Assembly: GCA_002733995.1 (NCBI GenBank)
Contig: NVXR01000010.1
Coordinates: forward strand, 956-35,662
Direction of reading: 5' to 3'
Source of the DNA: Desulfotalea sp.
GTDB lineage: Bacteria > Desulfobacterota > Desulfobulbia > Desulfobulbales > Desulfocapsaceae
Length of the DNA: 34,707 bases
Below, one piece after another: positions 23,958 to 32,656 of the stretch (position 1 is the stretch's first letter; every line of letters starts with the position of its first letter). The translations under genes and the position numbers were made by a program. The notes below the pieces were generated by a model, which made no database searches, was not told the DNA's origin, and saw only the letters and a list, made by a program, of their open reading frames with translations.

Positions 23958-25522
23958 TGCCTAAAAATCAGCTCCATATAAAAGAACTTGTAAAGTTTAT
24001 TGCCACCAATAGTGGTCCTGAGGCCGTTCTCTCTTTTGCTGCGCGTCGAAATGGAATGCTTGCAACCTGTGAACAACTGCAAAAAACTATTGAAAAAGAG
24101 GGCTCTTCTGAGCAGGATTGGCTCAAAGATGAATGTAGGCAAGCTTCTGTTTCATATAACTATTTCTTGCAGCAGTTGTCCCAGGTTGTCTCACTATTAA
24201 AACCGACACAAAATAGTGAAGAATATTTTGCTATTCTTGGTTTGCCTGCAGATGCAGGCCGAGATGATATAAAAAAACGCTATCGAAAGCTTAGTTTACG
24301 ATACCATCCTGACACTGCTCCAGAAGGTGACTCTGATGCGCCTGAGAAATTTATACAAATCACCAAGGCCTATCATTTTCTTGTGGATGGGGGCGAGCGA
24401 TTATCAACAGAATCTGTTGCTGCGCCTACACAAAGAGAGTGGCAGCCATTAAAGGAACAACATCTCAGACCGGATCGACGAAGAAATCTATTAATTTTGG
24501 TGGTTGGAGTAGTGGCCGGTTTGTTGCTTTTTTCAGCGGTTGCTTCAAATATTTACAAACAACATGCCATGCTGACCGGGTTACAGGGGAGTCGTGGTGA
24601 TTTTGAGCCCCAGGTGACAGGCAGGAAAGCGGTGACGAAAGAAAAAAAGCAGCTTGTTACCTTGGAGTTTGCACCAAAAACTGTAGCTAAGAGCCAAAGG
24701 GGATCCCTGGTTACTCGCAATAAAAAGGCGTTTGCAGACACAGAGGGAACCGAAGTAGAAGTAACGAGTCAACCTTCTAAAGCATCTGTTGATAGCGAAC
24801 CGAGCAAAACTCATCTTGAACAAACTGACCCTGAGCAAAACTTCTCCGTTGTGAATGTAGAGATAAAGACACCACGTTGTGGTATAGAGAGGAAGGCTGA
24901 AGGAGAAGTTGTCACTTTGTTGGCCGATAAAAAAATTATTAAAAGAGCATCTCTAAAAAATGCAGGGGAGTCGCAGGTAGTGGTTGGTGTTGATGATTGC
25001 AAACAATCTGAAGAAAGGGTCCCTCAACAATTGAAACAGGTTGATTCTGGAATCTTAATGAAGGGAGATGCGGATATGCAGCCTCTTTCATTGGAAAGTT
25101 CTGACAAACAAAAGCATGAACCTGCTGTAAAGCAGCATGACAATGAAACAAATGAAGTAACAGGCCAACAATTAAGAATAGATACCTTTTTTGCAGAATA
25201 CATCGATGCCTATACACAGCGCAATGCCATCTTGTTTTCCAGGTTTTTTGAGTCAAACGCAATGGAAAACGGCAAGCCGTTTGTCTTTATGCTACCGGTA
25301 TACTTGAGCCTTTTTGACGATACTTTGCAGGTTGATATGGATATGACAATGTTAGCTTGGGAAGCTATTGACGGTGGGGTTTCCACTTGCAGCAGATTTA
25401 AAATATATCTTTTATATAAGGATTATCACGAAGTTAGCGGTACAGGAGCAATCCGTTTTACGCTGAAGAATTATAACGATACCTTTCGTGTCAGCTCGAT
25501 GGACTATACATTCGATAATTAA
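23954..25522 (+). CDS. Membrane-anchored J-domain protein with variable linker and C-terminal NTF2-like-looking domain
   Basis: The 522-residue protein has a helical N-terminal region (1-90) and a complete J-domain (about 92-147: EEYFAILGLPADAG, KKRYRKLSLRYHPD, FIQITKAYHFLVD) with HPD at 118-120. One membrane helix (about 180-198, LLILVVGVVAGLLLFSAVAS) follows. A long Lys/Glu/Ser/Thr-rich low-complexity linker (about 205-410) leads to a folded C-terminal region (about 415-522) containing EYIDAYTQRN and YTFDN. That domain looks like an NTF2/SnoaL-type fold, but this is a guess. HPD predicts stimulation of a cytoplasmic DnaK while the rest faces the periplasm. ATG at 23954 overlaps the previous stop (ATGA); a second ATG follows at once. 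Confidence 0.85.
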   Translation: MMPKNQLHIKELVKFIATNSGPEAVLSFAARRNGMLATCEQLQKTIEKEGSSEQDWLKDECRQASVSYNYFLQQLSQVVSLLKPTQNSEEYFAILGLPADAGRDDIKKRYRKLSLRYHPDTAPEGDSDAPEKFIQITKAYHFLVDGGERLSTESVAAPTQREWQPLKEQHLRPDRRRNLLILVVGVVAGLLLFSAVASNIYKQHAMLTGLQGSRGDFEPQVTGRKAVTKEKKQLVTLEFAPKTVAKSQRGSLVTRNKKAFADTEGTEVEVTSQPSKASVDSEPSKTHLEQTDPEQNFSVVNVEIKTPRCGIERKAEGEVVTLLADKKIIKRASLKNAGESQVVVGVDDCKQSEERVPQQLKQVDSGILMKGDADMQPLSLESSDKQKHEPAVKQHDNETNEVTGQQLRIDTFFAEYIDAYTQRNAILFSRFFESNAMENGKPFVFMLPVYLSLFDDTLQVDMDMTMLAWEAIDGGVSTCSRFKIYLLYKDYHEVSGTGAIRFTLKNYNDTFRVSSMDYTFDN

Positions 25523-25543
25523 GGTTAGTTAACGTAACCTTTT
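25521..25543 (+). terminator. Weak hairpin after the assembly module
   Basis: AAGGTTA (25521-25527) pairs with TAACCTT (25535-25541) across a 7-nt loop, followed by TTC. It begins at the J-domain stop codon. The stem is short and AT-rich, so it may only attenuate transcription into the sugar-specific module. Confidence 0.4.
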
Positions 25544-25592
25544 CATTAAGCCTTTATTGTTGTGGCAAATTTCTTAATCTGTTTTCGCTCTT

Positions 25593-27641
25593 ATGTTAAT
25601 ACCATTACAAACTACTTTATTTCTTCATCTATCAATTGCTAAGCGAATGGGCAGTAGTCCTAGGTTTTGGGCTATTCTTGCGCTAGATATCCTCCTGCTT
25701 AGCTTGTCTCTGTACTGCGCCTACTCTTTACGTTTTGAAGGCAATGTCTTTTCATTAGATCAGTCGCGTCAGTTTTTAAATGTACTGCCGATCACCATTG
25801 CAGTAAAAATCCCAATTTTCTATTTTGGTGGACTGTACCGTGGGATGTGGAGATATACGAGTACTGATGACTTGCTCAATATTTTCAAAGCAACCTCCCT
25901 CGCAACAATGATGCTCGTTGTTGTGTTCTTGTATGCAAATCGTTTCTCGGGCTTATCCCGTTCGGTTTTCATTCTTGATACTATTCTTACCTTCCTGTTG
26001 ATCTGTCTGCATCGAGGCAGCATACGGTATTTTTTGAGTTCTTCTACTGGTTTGCACGTTGGAGAGGAGGCTAAACCAAAGAAACGTTTACTGCTGATAG
26101 GTGCAGGAGATGCCGCAGAAAAAATCCTCCGTGAATTAAAAACTAATCACCATCTACCATATATGCCTGTTGCCTTAGTGGACGAAGATCCTAGAAAAAC
26201 AGGTTTGAAAATCCATGGCATAGCCGTTGTCGGCACGGTGGATGCTCTTGACGAGCATGTTGTACGCAACTCAATAGACGAGATCCTTATCTCCATTGAT
26301 TCTGTTAAGGGAGGGGATATGAAGCGGCTTGTCAAAAAATGCCAGTTAGCAAGGATTCCTTTTAAAGTCATTCCCGGATATGGAGAGATTCTAAATGGAA
26401 ATATCTCGGTTAAAACTATTCGAGATATCTCATATAACGATCTGTTAGGGAGAGAGGAGGTGGAGCTGGAACAGGGTCGGATTGGGGATTACCTTACAGG
26501 GAAATCTGTCCTTGTGACTGGAGCTGGAGGATCTATTGGTTCTGAATTGTGCAGGCAAATAGTGAGATTTAGAGCAGGGAAAGTAATACTATTGGATAGC
26601 TGTGAAGAAAATCTCTATAACATTCAAATGGAACTTCTTCATGAACATGGTGTCAATAATGCTATTGCTATACTAGGGAAAGTACAAGATGCACGCTTGC
26701 TGAATATGGTTTTTCAACAGCATCGTCCTTCTGTGGTTTTTCATGCGGCGGCGTACAAGCATGTGCCCTTGATCGAAAGAAATCCATGGCAGGCAGTGAG
26801 CAACAATATTATAGCAACCCAGCTGTTGATTGAAACGTCAATTGTGTATGAGGTGGAGCGTTTTGTTCTTGTATCCACTGACAAAGCGGTTCGGCCTACG
26901 AATGTTATGGGCGCCTCTAAGCGGGTGACGGAACTGCTGATGCAGGCTTATGGCAGCAAAAAATGGGATGGGACGTTTAGCGATACTTGGCAAGAAATGG
27001 GTGGGCAGGTTGAGTTATTTTCTCGGTTTAATGACCATGCGCCACCACACAAGACCAACTTTATGGCGGTACGTTTTGGTAATGTAGTTGGCTCTTCAGG
27101 TTCTGTTCTACCGCTTTTTAAGCGGCAAATAGAGAAAGGCGGGCCTGTTACAGTGACTGATAAGGAGATCACCCGTTATTTCATGTCTATAGATGAGGCC
27201 AGTCAGCTTATTCTGCAGGCTGGTTCCATGGGCAGTGGTGGTGAAATATTTATCCTGAAGATGGGGGAACCGGTCAAGATTGATGTAATGGCACGGGATC
27301 TAATCAGACTGGCAGGGAAAGAACCTGAAACAGAGATTGAAATACAATATACTGGCCTCAGGGCGGGTGAAAAGCTCTATGAAGAACTTATTACTGTTGG
27401 AGAAGGTATTGTTGATACACCCCATAAAAAAATAATGGTATTGCAGGGAGACAGTTTATATTCCTGTTCCATGTTACAGAAATACCTTGATGAGTTTACT
27501 GTTTTTTGTAGAGAACATGATGGAGTGGCTATAAAAAGTAAATTACATAGCATTATTCCAGAATATACCCCGGATATGACATCGGGTTACATAGGGTGTG
27601 TAGATCTTCCGTCTACTAACGTCGCAAATGAGCATAATTAA
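25593..27641 (+). CDS. FlaA1/WbpM/PglF-type nucleotide-sugar 4,6-dehydratase (CapD family)
   Basis: This membrane enzyme probably converts a UDP-HexNAc to its 4-keto-6-deoxy form, the entry point to amino-deoxy sugars. The 682-residue protein has four N-terminal membrane helices (within about 25-150), a first nucleotide-binding-like domain (LLLIGAGDAAEKILREL, about 166-182) and a catalytic SDR domain (LVTGAGGSIGSE, about 307-318). SDR catalytic residues are S/T428-429 with DKA, and Met439-x3-Lys443 (NVMGASKR); Met instead of Tyr is typical of this family. About 30 extra residues (KKWDGTFSDTWQEMGG onward) lie between AYGS and FMAVRFGNV. No ribosome site precedes ATG 25593. It opens the sugar-specific module. 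Confidence 0.92.
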   Translation: MLIPLQTTLFLHLSIAKRMGSSPRFWAILALDILLLSLSLYCAYSLRFEGNVFSLDQSRQFLNVLPITIAVKIPIFYFGGLYRGMWRYTSTDDLLNIFKATSLATMMLVVVFLYANRFSGLSRSVFILDTILTFLLICLHRGSIRYFLSSSTGLHVGEEAKPKKRLLLIGAGDAAEKILRELKTNHHLPYMPVALVDEDPRKTGLKIHGIAVVGTVDALDEHVVRNSIDEILISIDSVKGGDMKRLVKKCQLARIPFKVIPGYGEILNGNISVKTIRDISYNDLLGREEVELEQGRIGDYLTGKSVLVTGAGGSIGSELCRQIVRFRAGKVILLDSCEENLYNIQMELLHEHGVNNAIAILGKVQDARLLNMVFQQHRPSVVFHAAAYKHVPLIERNPWQAVSNNIIATQLLIETSIVYEVERFVLVSTDKAVRPTNVMGASKRVTELLMQAYGSKKWDGTFSDTWQEMGGQVELFSRFNDHAPPHKTNFMAVRFGNVVGSSGSVLPLFKRQIEKGGPVTVTDKEITRYFMSIDEASQLILQAGSMGSGGEIFILKMGEPVKIDVMARDLIRLAGKEPETEIEIQYTGLRAGEKLYEELITVGEGIVDTPHKKIMVLQGDSLYSCSMLQKYLDEFTVFCREHDGVAIKSKLHSIIPEYTPDMTSGYIGCVDLPSTNVANEHN

Positions 27642-27761
27642 ATAAGAGAACCTCAGACGTAAAGAGCGCTTATTTGCCATACTATGCATTTAAATACTCA
27701 GAGTCTTTAAGCAGATGCTCCGGTTTCGTCTGGTAAAGGGTGTTGGGGAGAATTGCCAACG

Positions 27762-29045
27762 ATGTTACAAAATAAACAATTGAACAGCAGGGCCTTACTG
27801 TGTTGCCGTATTGATAATATAGAACAACAACACATGTGGCAACGGCTAAAAGAAACGGGCTGTAGTCTTATCTTTTGTTGTCTGGTAACCAGTTTTATTG
27901 TTTTCGCTTTTGGAGAATCGGCGCAGGCTGATTTTAAGGAGTGGGCACTCTTAAGCCAAGCAGAAAGGAATAACACAAAGTGTGTAGACTTGACTGGCCT
28001 AAACGGAAAGTTACCCCTCTCCGTTTCTGACTCTAAACAAATATTATGGAGATCAGAAAAATGGGAATTCAGTACGTGGACTGAAAATGCTGAAAACTCA
28101 TTGGGTTTTCCTAGTGTGGTGAAAAATATTTACGGTGCAGATGCAGACAATAAGTACTACCTCTTTTATGCCCATCATGATCCCAACTCTGGAATAGGCT
28201 GTGCCATTGCAGATAGAATAGATGGACCTTATATTAAAATAGCGGATTTGGACAAAAAACGTAAAAATAGTCAAGTATTACAGCCCTTGAGTTTATTGCA
28301 GAAAGGAAAACAACTGCTGCGGAAGTTGCCGTACCATTATTCCAGCCCTTGTGTTGTGTGGGATGGGGATAAACAATTATGGGTCATGTTTTTCCACTAT
28401 TATAAAAATGAGTTTAAACAGGGCAAAGGTCATCAGAAAACTGGTGTCGCGACCTGTGCTGATTTAAAAAATAATAAATGGACCATAAAGAGGGATGAAA
28501 AAGGAAATATTGTTCCTATCTTTCCGACGACCTCTAAGCGATGGATGAATAGTCAGTCCTCTTATCATGCGATTCAGAAGCTCCCAGACGGCACTTGGCT
28601 GGCATTCTTAAGGGGGACTGGTGGTGAATACGATAAAACTGGCAAATGGCTACAGGATACAACCAAACTTGGTTTTGCTGTTTCTTCGGATAGTCTGAAT
28701 AACTGGAAATATGTCTCCGGTAACCCAATAGTCACCCAGGCTAATACTGGAGGAGAGAGAAAAGGTGTTTTACGACCGAGCTTTATAGGATATTTAGGTG
28801 GCTCAAAATTTTTTGTGGCCTGGGCTGAGAGTAAATATTACGATTCTGATCCACGTATAATCTATAATGTAACAACTGATTTTAAGGAGTTCAAAAGAGA
28901 TGATCGTGGTTATGCCCAGTGGCTTCCGGCTGATGGGCTAGTTAGTCCTTGGCGCGAGAATGGAACGTTGTATCTTTTTACCGGCAAGTATATCTATAGC
29001 TTTGTATTGCCACTGGATGCTGGGGCGGTGGTAGATAAAAAATAA
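27762..29045 (+). CDS. Secreted glycosidase-like protein with predicted beta-propeller (GH43/GH32-like) fold
   Basis: The protein shows repeated short-strand blocks with Asp/Trp/Tyr typical of five-bladed propellers: KYYLFYAHHDPNSGIGCAIAD, SSPCVVWDGDKQLWVMFFHY, WLAFLRGTGGEY, KLGFAVSSDSLNNWKYVSGNP, and FVAWAESKYY. Catalytic acids cannot be assigned with confidence. A hydrophobic stretch (CSLIFCCLVTSFIVFAFGESAQA) is a signal peptide or anchor; it fits best if translation starts at the internal ATG 27834. The ATG at 27762 has GGGGAG 11 nt upstream. The stop shares a base with the flippase start. It could trim, hydrolyse or bind the exported polymer. Family assignment is tentative. Confidence 0.65.
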   Translation: MLQNKQLNSRALLCCRIDNIEQQHMWQRLKETGCSLIFCCLVTSFIVFAFGESAQADFKEWALLSQAERNNTKCVDLTGLNGKLPLSVSDSKQILWRSEKWEFSTWTENAENSLGFPSVVKNIYGADADNKYYLFYAHHDPNSGIGCAIADRIDGPYIKIADLDKKRKNSQVLQPLSLLQKGKQLLRKLPYHYSSPCVVWDGDKQLWVMFFHYYKNEFKQGKGHQKTGVATCADLKNNKWTIKRDEKGNIVPIFPTTSKRWMNSQSSYHAIQKLPDGTWLAFLRGTGGEYDKTGKWLQDTTKLGFAVSSDSLNNWKYVSGNPIVTQANTGGERKGVLRPSFIGYLGGSKFFVAWAESKYYDSDPRIIYNVTTDFKEFKRDDRGYAQWLPADGLVSPWRENGTLYLFTGKYIYSFVLPLDAGAVVDKK

Positions 29046-30370
29046 TGTTTAAGAGTATTGATAAAAAATGCGGTAATAATTTGCAAGAGAGGTGGCGCCT
29101 CCTTTTTAAAGGCAACCAGCTACGAAAGGACTTTTTGTTAACTTTCAGTACAGAACTTCTCGTGTTAGTAAGTGCAATCGTGACGCTTAAGTTAGCGGCC
29201 CTAATGTTAGGGCCGCAAGGGTTTGGTGAGTATGCAATTGCACGTCGTGCTATGAATGTACTGGCCTTTCCTATGCTGTTAGGAGTAGGCATAAGCCTAC
29301 CAAGGTATATTGCTTTGAATGCTGCCTCTGAGCTAAAAGGGCAGAATTTACCTGGGAGTTATTTTTATTCCTCTTGTCTGCTGATTGGCCCCATCATGAT
29401 AGTGTTTTGTGTAGCATCGTTGTTGTTACCTGACTCTTTTGCTGCATTTTTTTACGGTGATAAACTGTTCGGTCATTTTGCATTACCGGTGGTTTTGATA
29501 ACTATCGGCCTCCAATTACACACACTTGTGTACAACTATTTTCGGGGGACATTTCGTATGCCAATTGCAAATCTGATGAAGTTGTTCTCTTTTGGTATTG
29601 TGCCGCCTGTTGCTGTTTGTGTAACCCATGGAAGTGCCATGGACAGTTTGATTCTGATGGGGGGACTGTGGATATGTGTTAATCTGGTCATTGCCGTACG
29701 GATACTGTCCTCGCAATCATTTAACAGAGCAACTCTACGCCGCAATAAGAAATGTATTATAGATTTATTACGATACGGTTTGCCAAGGGTGCCAGGAGAG
29801 TTTGCATTGTTTGGCTTGTTTGCTATTCCCGTTTTTATAATCTCCCATAAATATGGTATTGAAGAGGCAGGGTACTATTCTTTCAGTCTTTCTTTACTGC
29901 AAATTGTAGGGGGTCTGTTTGCCTCCATTGGTATTGTATTGTTACCTAGAATAAGTTATTTGAAAGGTAAGAAGGAGTGGCAACGTATAAAAACTATTGT
30001 GGGTAAAGTGTTGAGGTATAGTGTTTTTGTATCATTTGTATTAACTGGATGTGCCTATGTTGGATACGATACAATTATTGCCATATTTATGGGTGAAGAG
30101 TTTCTCCTAAATGTTATACGATATAAAACTATAGTGATTAGTTTTGTCCCTTATGTAGTTTATATAGTGTTAAGGAACCCGATAGATGCGCTTGTTGTAC
30201 GGCCTTATAATAGTATGAATTTGTTTATTACATTGCTTACTGTTGTGTTGCTATTGGAGTACGGATCCGCAATGATTGATATCCAATTATCAATGATATT
30301 GTCCTTATTTATGCTTGCCAGTTTAACAATAGTTTCCTGGCGAAAAGCCTATCTTTCGTCAGACGTGTAG
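29045..30370 (+). CDS. Wzx-like polysaccharide flippase (MOP superfamily)
   Basis: This 441-residue membrane protein has about 12 hydrophobic helices. The N-terminal pattern LVLVSAIVTLKLAALMLGPQ, then FGEYAIARRAMNVLAFPMLLG, is the hallmark of polysaccharide flippases. A mid-protein PRVPGEFALFGLFAIPVFI matches their second half. It should move undecaprenyl-linked repeat units across the inner membrane. The start ATG shares one base with the upstream stop (TAATG). The polymerase follows 9 nt after its stop, giving the usual Wzx-Wzy order. Confidence 0.88.
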   Translation: MFKSIDKKCGNNLQERWRLLFKGNQLRKDFLLTFSTELLVLVSAIVTLKLAALMLGPQGFGEYAIARRAMNVLAFPMLLGVGISLPRYIALNAASELKGQNLPGSYFYSSCLLIGPIMIVFCVASLLLPDSFAAFFYGDKLFGHFALPVVLITIGLQLHTLVYNYFRGTFRMPIANLMKLFSFGIVPPVAVCVTHGSAMDSLILMGGLWICVNLVIAVRILSSQSFNRATLRRNKKCIIDLLRYGLPRVPGEFALFGLFAIPVFIISHKYGIEEAGYYSFSLSLLQIVGGLFASIGIVLLPRISYLKGKKEWQRIKTIVGKVLRYSVFVSFVLTGCAYVGYDTIIAIFMGEEFLLNVIRYKTIVISFVPYVVYIVLRNPIDALVVRPYNSMNLFITLLTVVLLLEYGSAMIDIQLSMILSLFMLASLTIVSWRKAYLSSDV

Positions 30371-30379
30371 AAGGCAAAA

Positions 30380-31672
30380 ATGACAATAATTTTAATCCTC
30401 TTTTCTGTCCTTATTCTCATAACTGTCTTCGGGCGTCTCCAATGTGGTAGCTGGTTAGTCCCAGGAGTTTTTTATGCAGTATATTGGACAGTTTTTAGTG
30501 TTATACCCTTTGTGGTGCTGGGTCGAGAGGTTCCACTGAATCCATTGGGCTTTTCCTGGATTATTTTCGTTGTCCTGCTCGGTGTAGTTATAAGTATGGT
30601 GTTCTCTAGGTATCGGAATGATTATGTTGAGTCAATTGACCGGAAAATATTTATTTATGTTCAGAGGCGTAATGTAAATATAAATTGCGTCGCGGTCATT
30701 GTTTCCGTACTGTTAGCATATATTCCATCATTGTTAACAATAATTCAGCATGGTTTCACCCTTCAGTCATTGTTTGATTTTGCTGCAATTACAGAGGTTG
30801 GTCATACTTTGTCTGTTGAAAGGTATAATCAGCTGTATCGTGAAGAATTGTTTGTCAGACTGTTGAAACACTTTATCTACATCGCCCCAGGAATTGCTGC
30901 GATTTTGTATGCCGTGCGCCAGTCAAAAGTGACCAAGGTATTGGTTCTTTTATCTTTTACACCTTGTCTGTTATGGGCGATGGTACAAACAACAAAAGCA
31001 TCATTGGTGTTTGCTCTTTGTATTTATCTGTCCTGGTATTTCTCGGTCAGTCTCTATTTAAAAAAGAAACAGGATGTGCAGTCATATTTTTCACTGATAA
31101 AATTCCTGGTAAGCATGCTCGTTTTGTTTTTCGTGTTTTTTATAACCAGTGCCATACGATATAAGAAGTTTGATCTCATCCTTATTGCAGAGCGACTGAT
31201 AAACGCATTTACAGCTCAACTTTTTCTTTTCTCTGAATGGTTTGCTCAAAACTGGAATCAGCTACAGGAATTAACATTTGGTTTGTATACTTTTAGTGGC
31301 GTTTATTCACTGCTCACAGGTTATACCCGACAGGGTGGTCTCGGCTATTTTACTTTGAGTTCAATGGATCTGAGCTCAAATATTTACACCATACACAGGG
31401 GTCTAATCGTTGACTTTCATTTTGTTGGCGCGTTAATGTTCTGGTTAATATTATTTTTCATAGCTTCTTTTTCGTACCATAAAATTTCTATATCCTTGGC
31501 AGTTCCTCATTTTCATATATTGCTTTTAGCGACGAGCTACTCCATTATACTCTGGTCCCCAATTACCTCTTTCTTGACATATAACTCACTCATTGTTTCG
31601 TCTCTGGTGATTTATCTGTTTTTCTTTCTACTTTACAGGAAAGAATTATATGGAAGACGCATAACTGTCTAA
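30380..31672 (+). CDS. Wzy-like oligosaccharide repeat-unit polymerase
   Basis: The 430-residue protein has about 10-12 membrane helices and a low-conservation sequence, as expected for Wzy. A longer soluble stretch lies around residues 290-335 (EWFAQNWNQLQELTFGLYTF, then the YTRQGGLGYF loop), placed like the large periplasmic loop of O-antigen polymerases (OLF/EpsG-type). Wzy proteins are recognised mostly by topology and position. Its place directly after the flippase and before glycosyltransferases supports the call. It is AT-richer than the assembly genes upstream. Confidence 0.78.
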   Translation: MTIILILFSVLILITVFGRLQCGSWLVPGVFYAVYWTVFSVIPFVVLGREVPLNPLGFSWIIFVVLLGVVISMVFSRYRNDYVESIDRKIFIYVQRRNVNINCVAVIVSVLLAYIPSLLTIIQHGFTLQSLFDFAAITEVGHTLSVERYNQLYREELFVRLLKHFIYIAPGIAAILYAVRQSKVTKVLVLLSFTPCLLWAMVQTTKASLVFALCIYLSWYFSVSLYLKKKQDVQSYFSLIKFLVSMLVLFFVFFITSAIRYKKFDLILIAERLINAFTAQLFLFSEWFAQNWNQLQELTFGLYTFSGVYSLLTGYTRQGGLGYFTLSSMDLSSNIYTIHRGLIVDFHFVGALMFWLILFFIASFSYHKISISLAVPHFHILLLATSYSIILWSPITSFLTYNSLIVSSLVIYLFFFLLYRKELYGRRITV

Positions 31673-31680
31673 TATATACT

Positions 31681-32502
31681 ATGAAAATAATTGTACTTAT
31701 CGTTAACTATAATTCCTGGGATAAGACCCTCGCAATGCTTGAGAGTGGTGACGCACTTGAAGTTATTCCTGAGTTCTATGTGTTGGATAATAATTCGGAC
31801 ATCAATCCAATACCTTGTATTAGAACTATCAGGGAAAAATATAGTGATGTGAATATTGTCAACTTTGCAACCAATTTTGGATATTTTGGTGCTGTGCATG
31901 AGTTTCTTCGTGTGAGTCCTCACCTGCAATTTGACTGGCTTTTTATTGCTAACTCAGATCTGCTTTTTTCCGATCCTTGTGTGTTTAATTACCTTGATGA
32001 TTTTTTAGCTGAAGCTCAGGGCGTAGGCATATATTGTCCGTCGGTTATTTCAGCAGTAACTGGACGAGATCAAAATCCATTTCTATTAAAAAAACCATCT
32101 CGTCTATATTATTACAAGTATGCAATTATTTCGTCGTCTTTCATGCTCAGTAAACTGTACTACTCTCTTTTTATGTTAAAATCAGTTCTGATGGCGGTAC
32201 AACACAAGCGAACAGTAAAGCAAAAGTGTTCGCGTTATATCTTTGCACCCCATGGTTCATTTCTTGGTTTCAGCAGTACTTTCTTTCAAAAAGGAGGGGT
32301 TATTGAAAACCGAAATTTCCTTTTTTATGAAGAAGAAATTGCTGGCTTCATTTGCGATGCCCTTGGATTGGTAGTTGTTTATGATCCACGAGTGCAAATT
32401 TTTCATGAAGAGCATGCTACAACCGGTTCAGGCCTTACAAAGGCAAAAATATGTATCAAAAAAAAATCTCTATCTATTCTAAAAAAATATATGCTTATCT
32501 GA
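31681..32502 (+). CDS. GT2-family glycosyltransferase
   Basis: The 273-residue protein shows an N-terminal GT-A domain: IIVLIVNYNSWDKT, FYVLDNNSD, VNFATNFGYFGAVHE and the DxD-like metal site FIANSDLLFSD (about residues 89-99). FLFYEEEIAGFICDALGL lies near the C terminus, where rhamnosyl-type GT2 enzymes have the conserved E/D catalytic region. It has no clear transmembrane segment and would work on the cytoplasmic face, adding one sugar to the lipid-linked unit. The donor sugar is not predictable. It starts 8 nt after the polymerase stop. Confidence 0.88.
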   Translation: MKIIVLIVNYNSWDKTLAMLESGDALEVIPEFYVLDNNSDINPIPCIRTIREKYSDVNIVNFATNFGYFGAVHEFLRVSPHLQFDWLFIANSDLLFSDPCVFNYLDDFLAEAQGVGIYCPSVISAVTGRDQNPFLLKKPSRLYYYKYAIISSSFMLSKLYYSLFMLKSVLMAVQHKRTVKQKCSRYIFAPHGSFLGFSSTFFQKGGVIENRNFLFYEEEIAGFICDALGLVVVYDPRVQIFHEEHATTGSGLTKAKICIKKKSLSILKKYMLI

Positions 32503-32656
32503 AAATAAATCAAAAAGGTTTATCTACTATCTTAGTCGCTCTTATAATAACAGGAGTAGGGGAGATGGATGCAAAGATATAATATGATATCTGTTTTGTG
32601 AGGGTGTTTACTTAAACTCTTATTTGAGTGTTTTTACTGTAATTTGAAGATTTATT
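32503..32656 (+). promoter_or_regulatory. AT-rich gap with possible promoter elements
   Basis: This 154-nt gap separates the two glycosyltransferase genes and is the longest in the second half of the locus. It holds two perfect TATAAT boxes (32543-32548 and 32578-32583) without good -35 partners. AGTAGGGGAG is followed by an ATG that is open for only five codons (32566-32583). An ACTC/GAGT hairpin before GTTTTT (about 32614-32633) could be a weak terminator. An internal promoter is possible. Confidence 0.3.

Noticed and set aside
32566..32583. Tiny open frame with a ribosome-site-like AGGGGAG before the GT4 gene
   Set aside because: Only five codons; no support for a leader peptide or attenuation structure.
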